Positions 13,873 to 14,201 of a stretch of DNA of 14,201 bases are shown here, piece by piece. The stretch comes from Asticcacaulis sp. (GTDB lineage Bacteria; Pseudomonadota; Alphaproteobacteria; Caulobacterales; Caulobacteraceae). How positions within the stretch are numbered: position 1 is the stretch's first letter; each line of letters begins with the position of its first letter. The notes under the pieces are model-generated. The model was not told the origin of the DNA. It saw nothing but the letters and a program-made list of their open reading frames with translations, and did no database searches. Both the position numbers and the translations under genes were made by a program. The DNA lies in assembly GCF_020217185.1 (NCBI RefSeq), contig NZ_JAIWNX010000231.1, positions 1-14,201 of the forward strand, read 5' to 3'.

Positions 13873-13904
13873 GGCGCGGAAAGAAAATTTCCGCGCCTGT
13901 TTTT
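13873..13904 (+). terminator. Rho-independent terminator of the kinase-regulator operon
   Basis: GGCGCGGAAA (13873-13882) pairs perfectly with TTTCCGCGCC (13888-13897) around a GAAAA loop, followed by TGTTTTTG. It lies 30 bases after the regulator stop and ends the operon before the rRNA promoter region. Confidence 0.92.
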
Positions 13905-13998
13905 GTTTAAAGTGCTGATACAAATAATAAAATAGAGAAGCCGACTTTCCGGGGGTCGAATAAAACGTCACGACCTTGTGGAAAACCGAAAAAGACCG

Positions 13999-14027
13999 TT
14001 GACGCGGATCGGGGGTTCGAATAGAAA
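13999..14027 (+). promoter_or_regulatory. Ribosomal RNA operon promoter
   Basis: TTGACG (13999-14004) is followed after 16-17 bases by ATAGAA/TAGAAA (14021-14027), a reasonable housekeeping promoter. The AT-rich segment near 13918-13938 could serve as an upstream element. A related string, CGGGGGTCGAATAAAAC, occurs about 60 bases earlier (near 13950) and matches CGGGGGTTCGAATAGAAAC here with small changes. That earlier copy lacks a good -35, so a second tandem promoter is uncertain. Confidence 0.6.
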
Positions 14028-14201
14028 CCGCCTCCTCGCCGCTGACGGCGGCAACGAAATCTTTACGAAGCTTAACGCTGAAACGGATTTCCGGTCTTTG
14101 ACATTGTTAAATGGGGAAGGGAAACGCAGGCGGCGGTGGTCTATGACGACTACTGTTGCAAGCGGTCTCTTTTAATAGACAACCATTTATGGGTTGGGGT
14201 T
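14028..14201 (+). ncRNA. Leader of a 16S-23S rRNA operon (partial)
   Basis: The motif GGTCTTTGACATTGTTAAAT (14093-14112) is the boxA-like antitermination sequence that precedes 16S rRNA in many alphaproteobacteria (compare boxA CTCTTTAACA in E. coli). A short stem-loop just upstream, GCCGC-tgacg-GCGGC (14038-14052), may be the boxB-like part. The sequence after it (GGGAAGGGAAACGCAGGCGG) is also typical of these leaders, and CAACC/GGTTG near 14182-14198 can pair locally. The mature 16S 5' end (AGAGTTTGATC) is not reached, so the gene should start within tens to a few hundred bases past 14201. No protein gene is present from 13843 on. Confidence 0.75.

Overview
This is a GC-rich alphaproteobacterial chromosome segment. 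The best fit is Caulobacteraceae or a close relative (possibly Asticcacaulis, an inference from protein style). Supporting signs are the CPA2 antiporter, the tryptophan-halogenase-like flavoprotein, a CheY-like regulator with a GPDRRR tail, and a CTTTGACATTGT box in an rRNA leader. There is no phage, plasmid, transposase, tRNA or CRISPR signal. Most of the window looks like core chromosome, with one toxin-antitoxin module and one unusual repeated intergenic element.

Layout. Bases 1-529 are a long, mostly AT-rich control region. It leads into metN-metI-metQ (530-3027, + strand), a complete ABC importer for methionine with overlapping or closely spaced genes. Next come two small membrane proteins of unknown function, transcribed divergently (3011-3262 minus, 3421-3972 plus). 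A Phd/YefM-VapC-type toxin-antitoxin pair follows (3962-4707, minus) with two operator-like repeats upstream. A CPA2 cation/proton antiporter (4919-6280, plus) ends at an intergenic block of nested hairpins and a clear rho-independent terminator.

From 6472 to 12031 the genes run on the minus strand. In transcription order they are a small basic protein (11825-12031), a single-domain response regulator (11298-11720), a dCache chemoreceptor (8855-11041), a second receiver protein (8066-8623) and a tryptophan-halogenase-family flavoprotein (6472-8016). On the plus strand, 12255-13842 encodes a receiver-HisKA-HATPase hybrid kinase followed by an Rcp1-like response regulator, closed by a textbook terminator. 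The window ends inside the promoter and leader of a ribosomal RNA operon; the 16S gene should begin just beyond base 14201.

How the genes relate. Three free-standing receiver proteins, one hybrid kinase and one chemoreceptor lie within 6 kb, but there is no cheA, cheW, cheR or cheB. The chemoreceptor must therefore use a signalling complex encoded elsewhere. Only the kinase at 12255 has an obvious local partner, the regulator at 13423.

The most unusual item is a structured element of about 138 bp present twice in the same orientation (about 6287-6425 and 8693-8831). Each copy is a chain of four hairpins. The copies differ mainly in the loops, their lengths differ by a single base, and at least one stem position has changed from T-A to C-G on both sides. 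That pattern suggests selection, or a copying mechanism, that preserves the fold.
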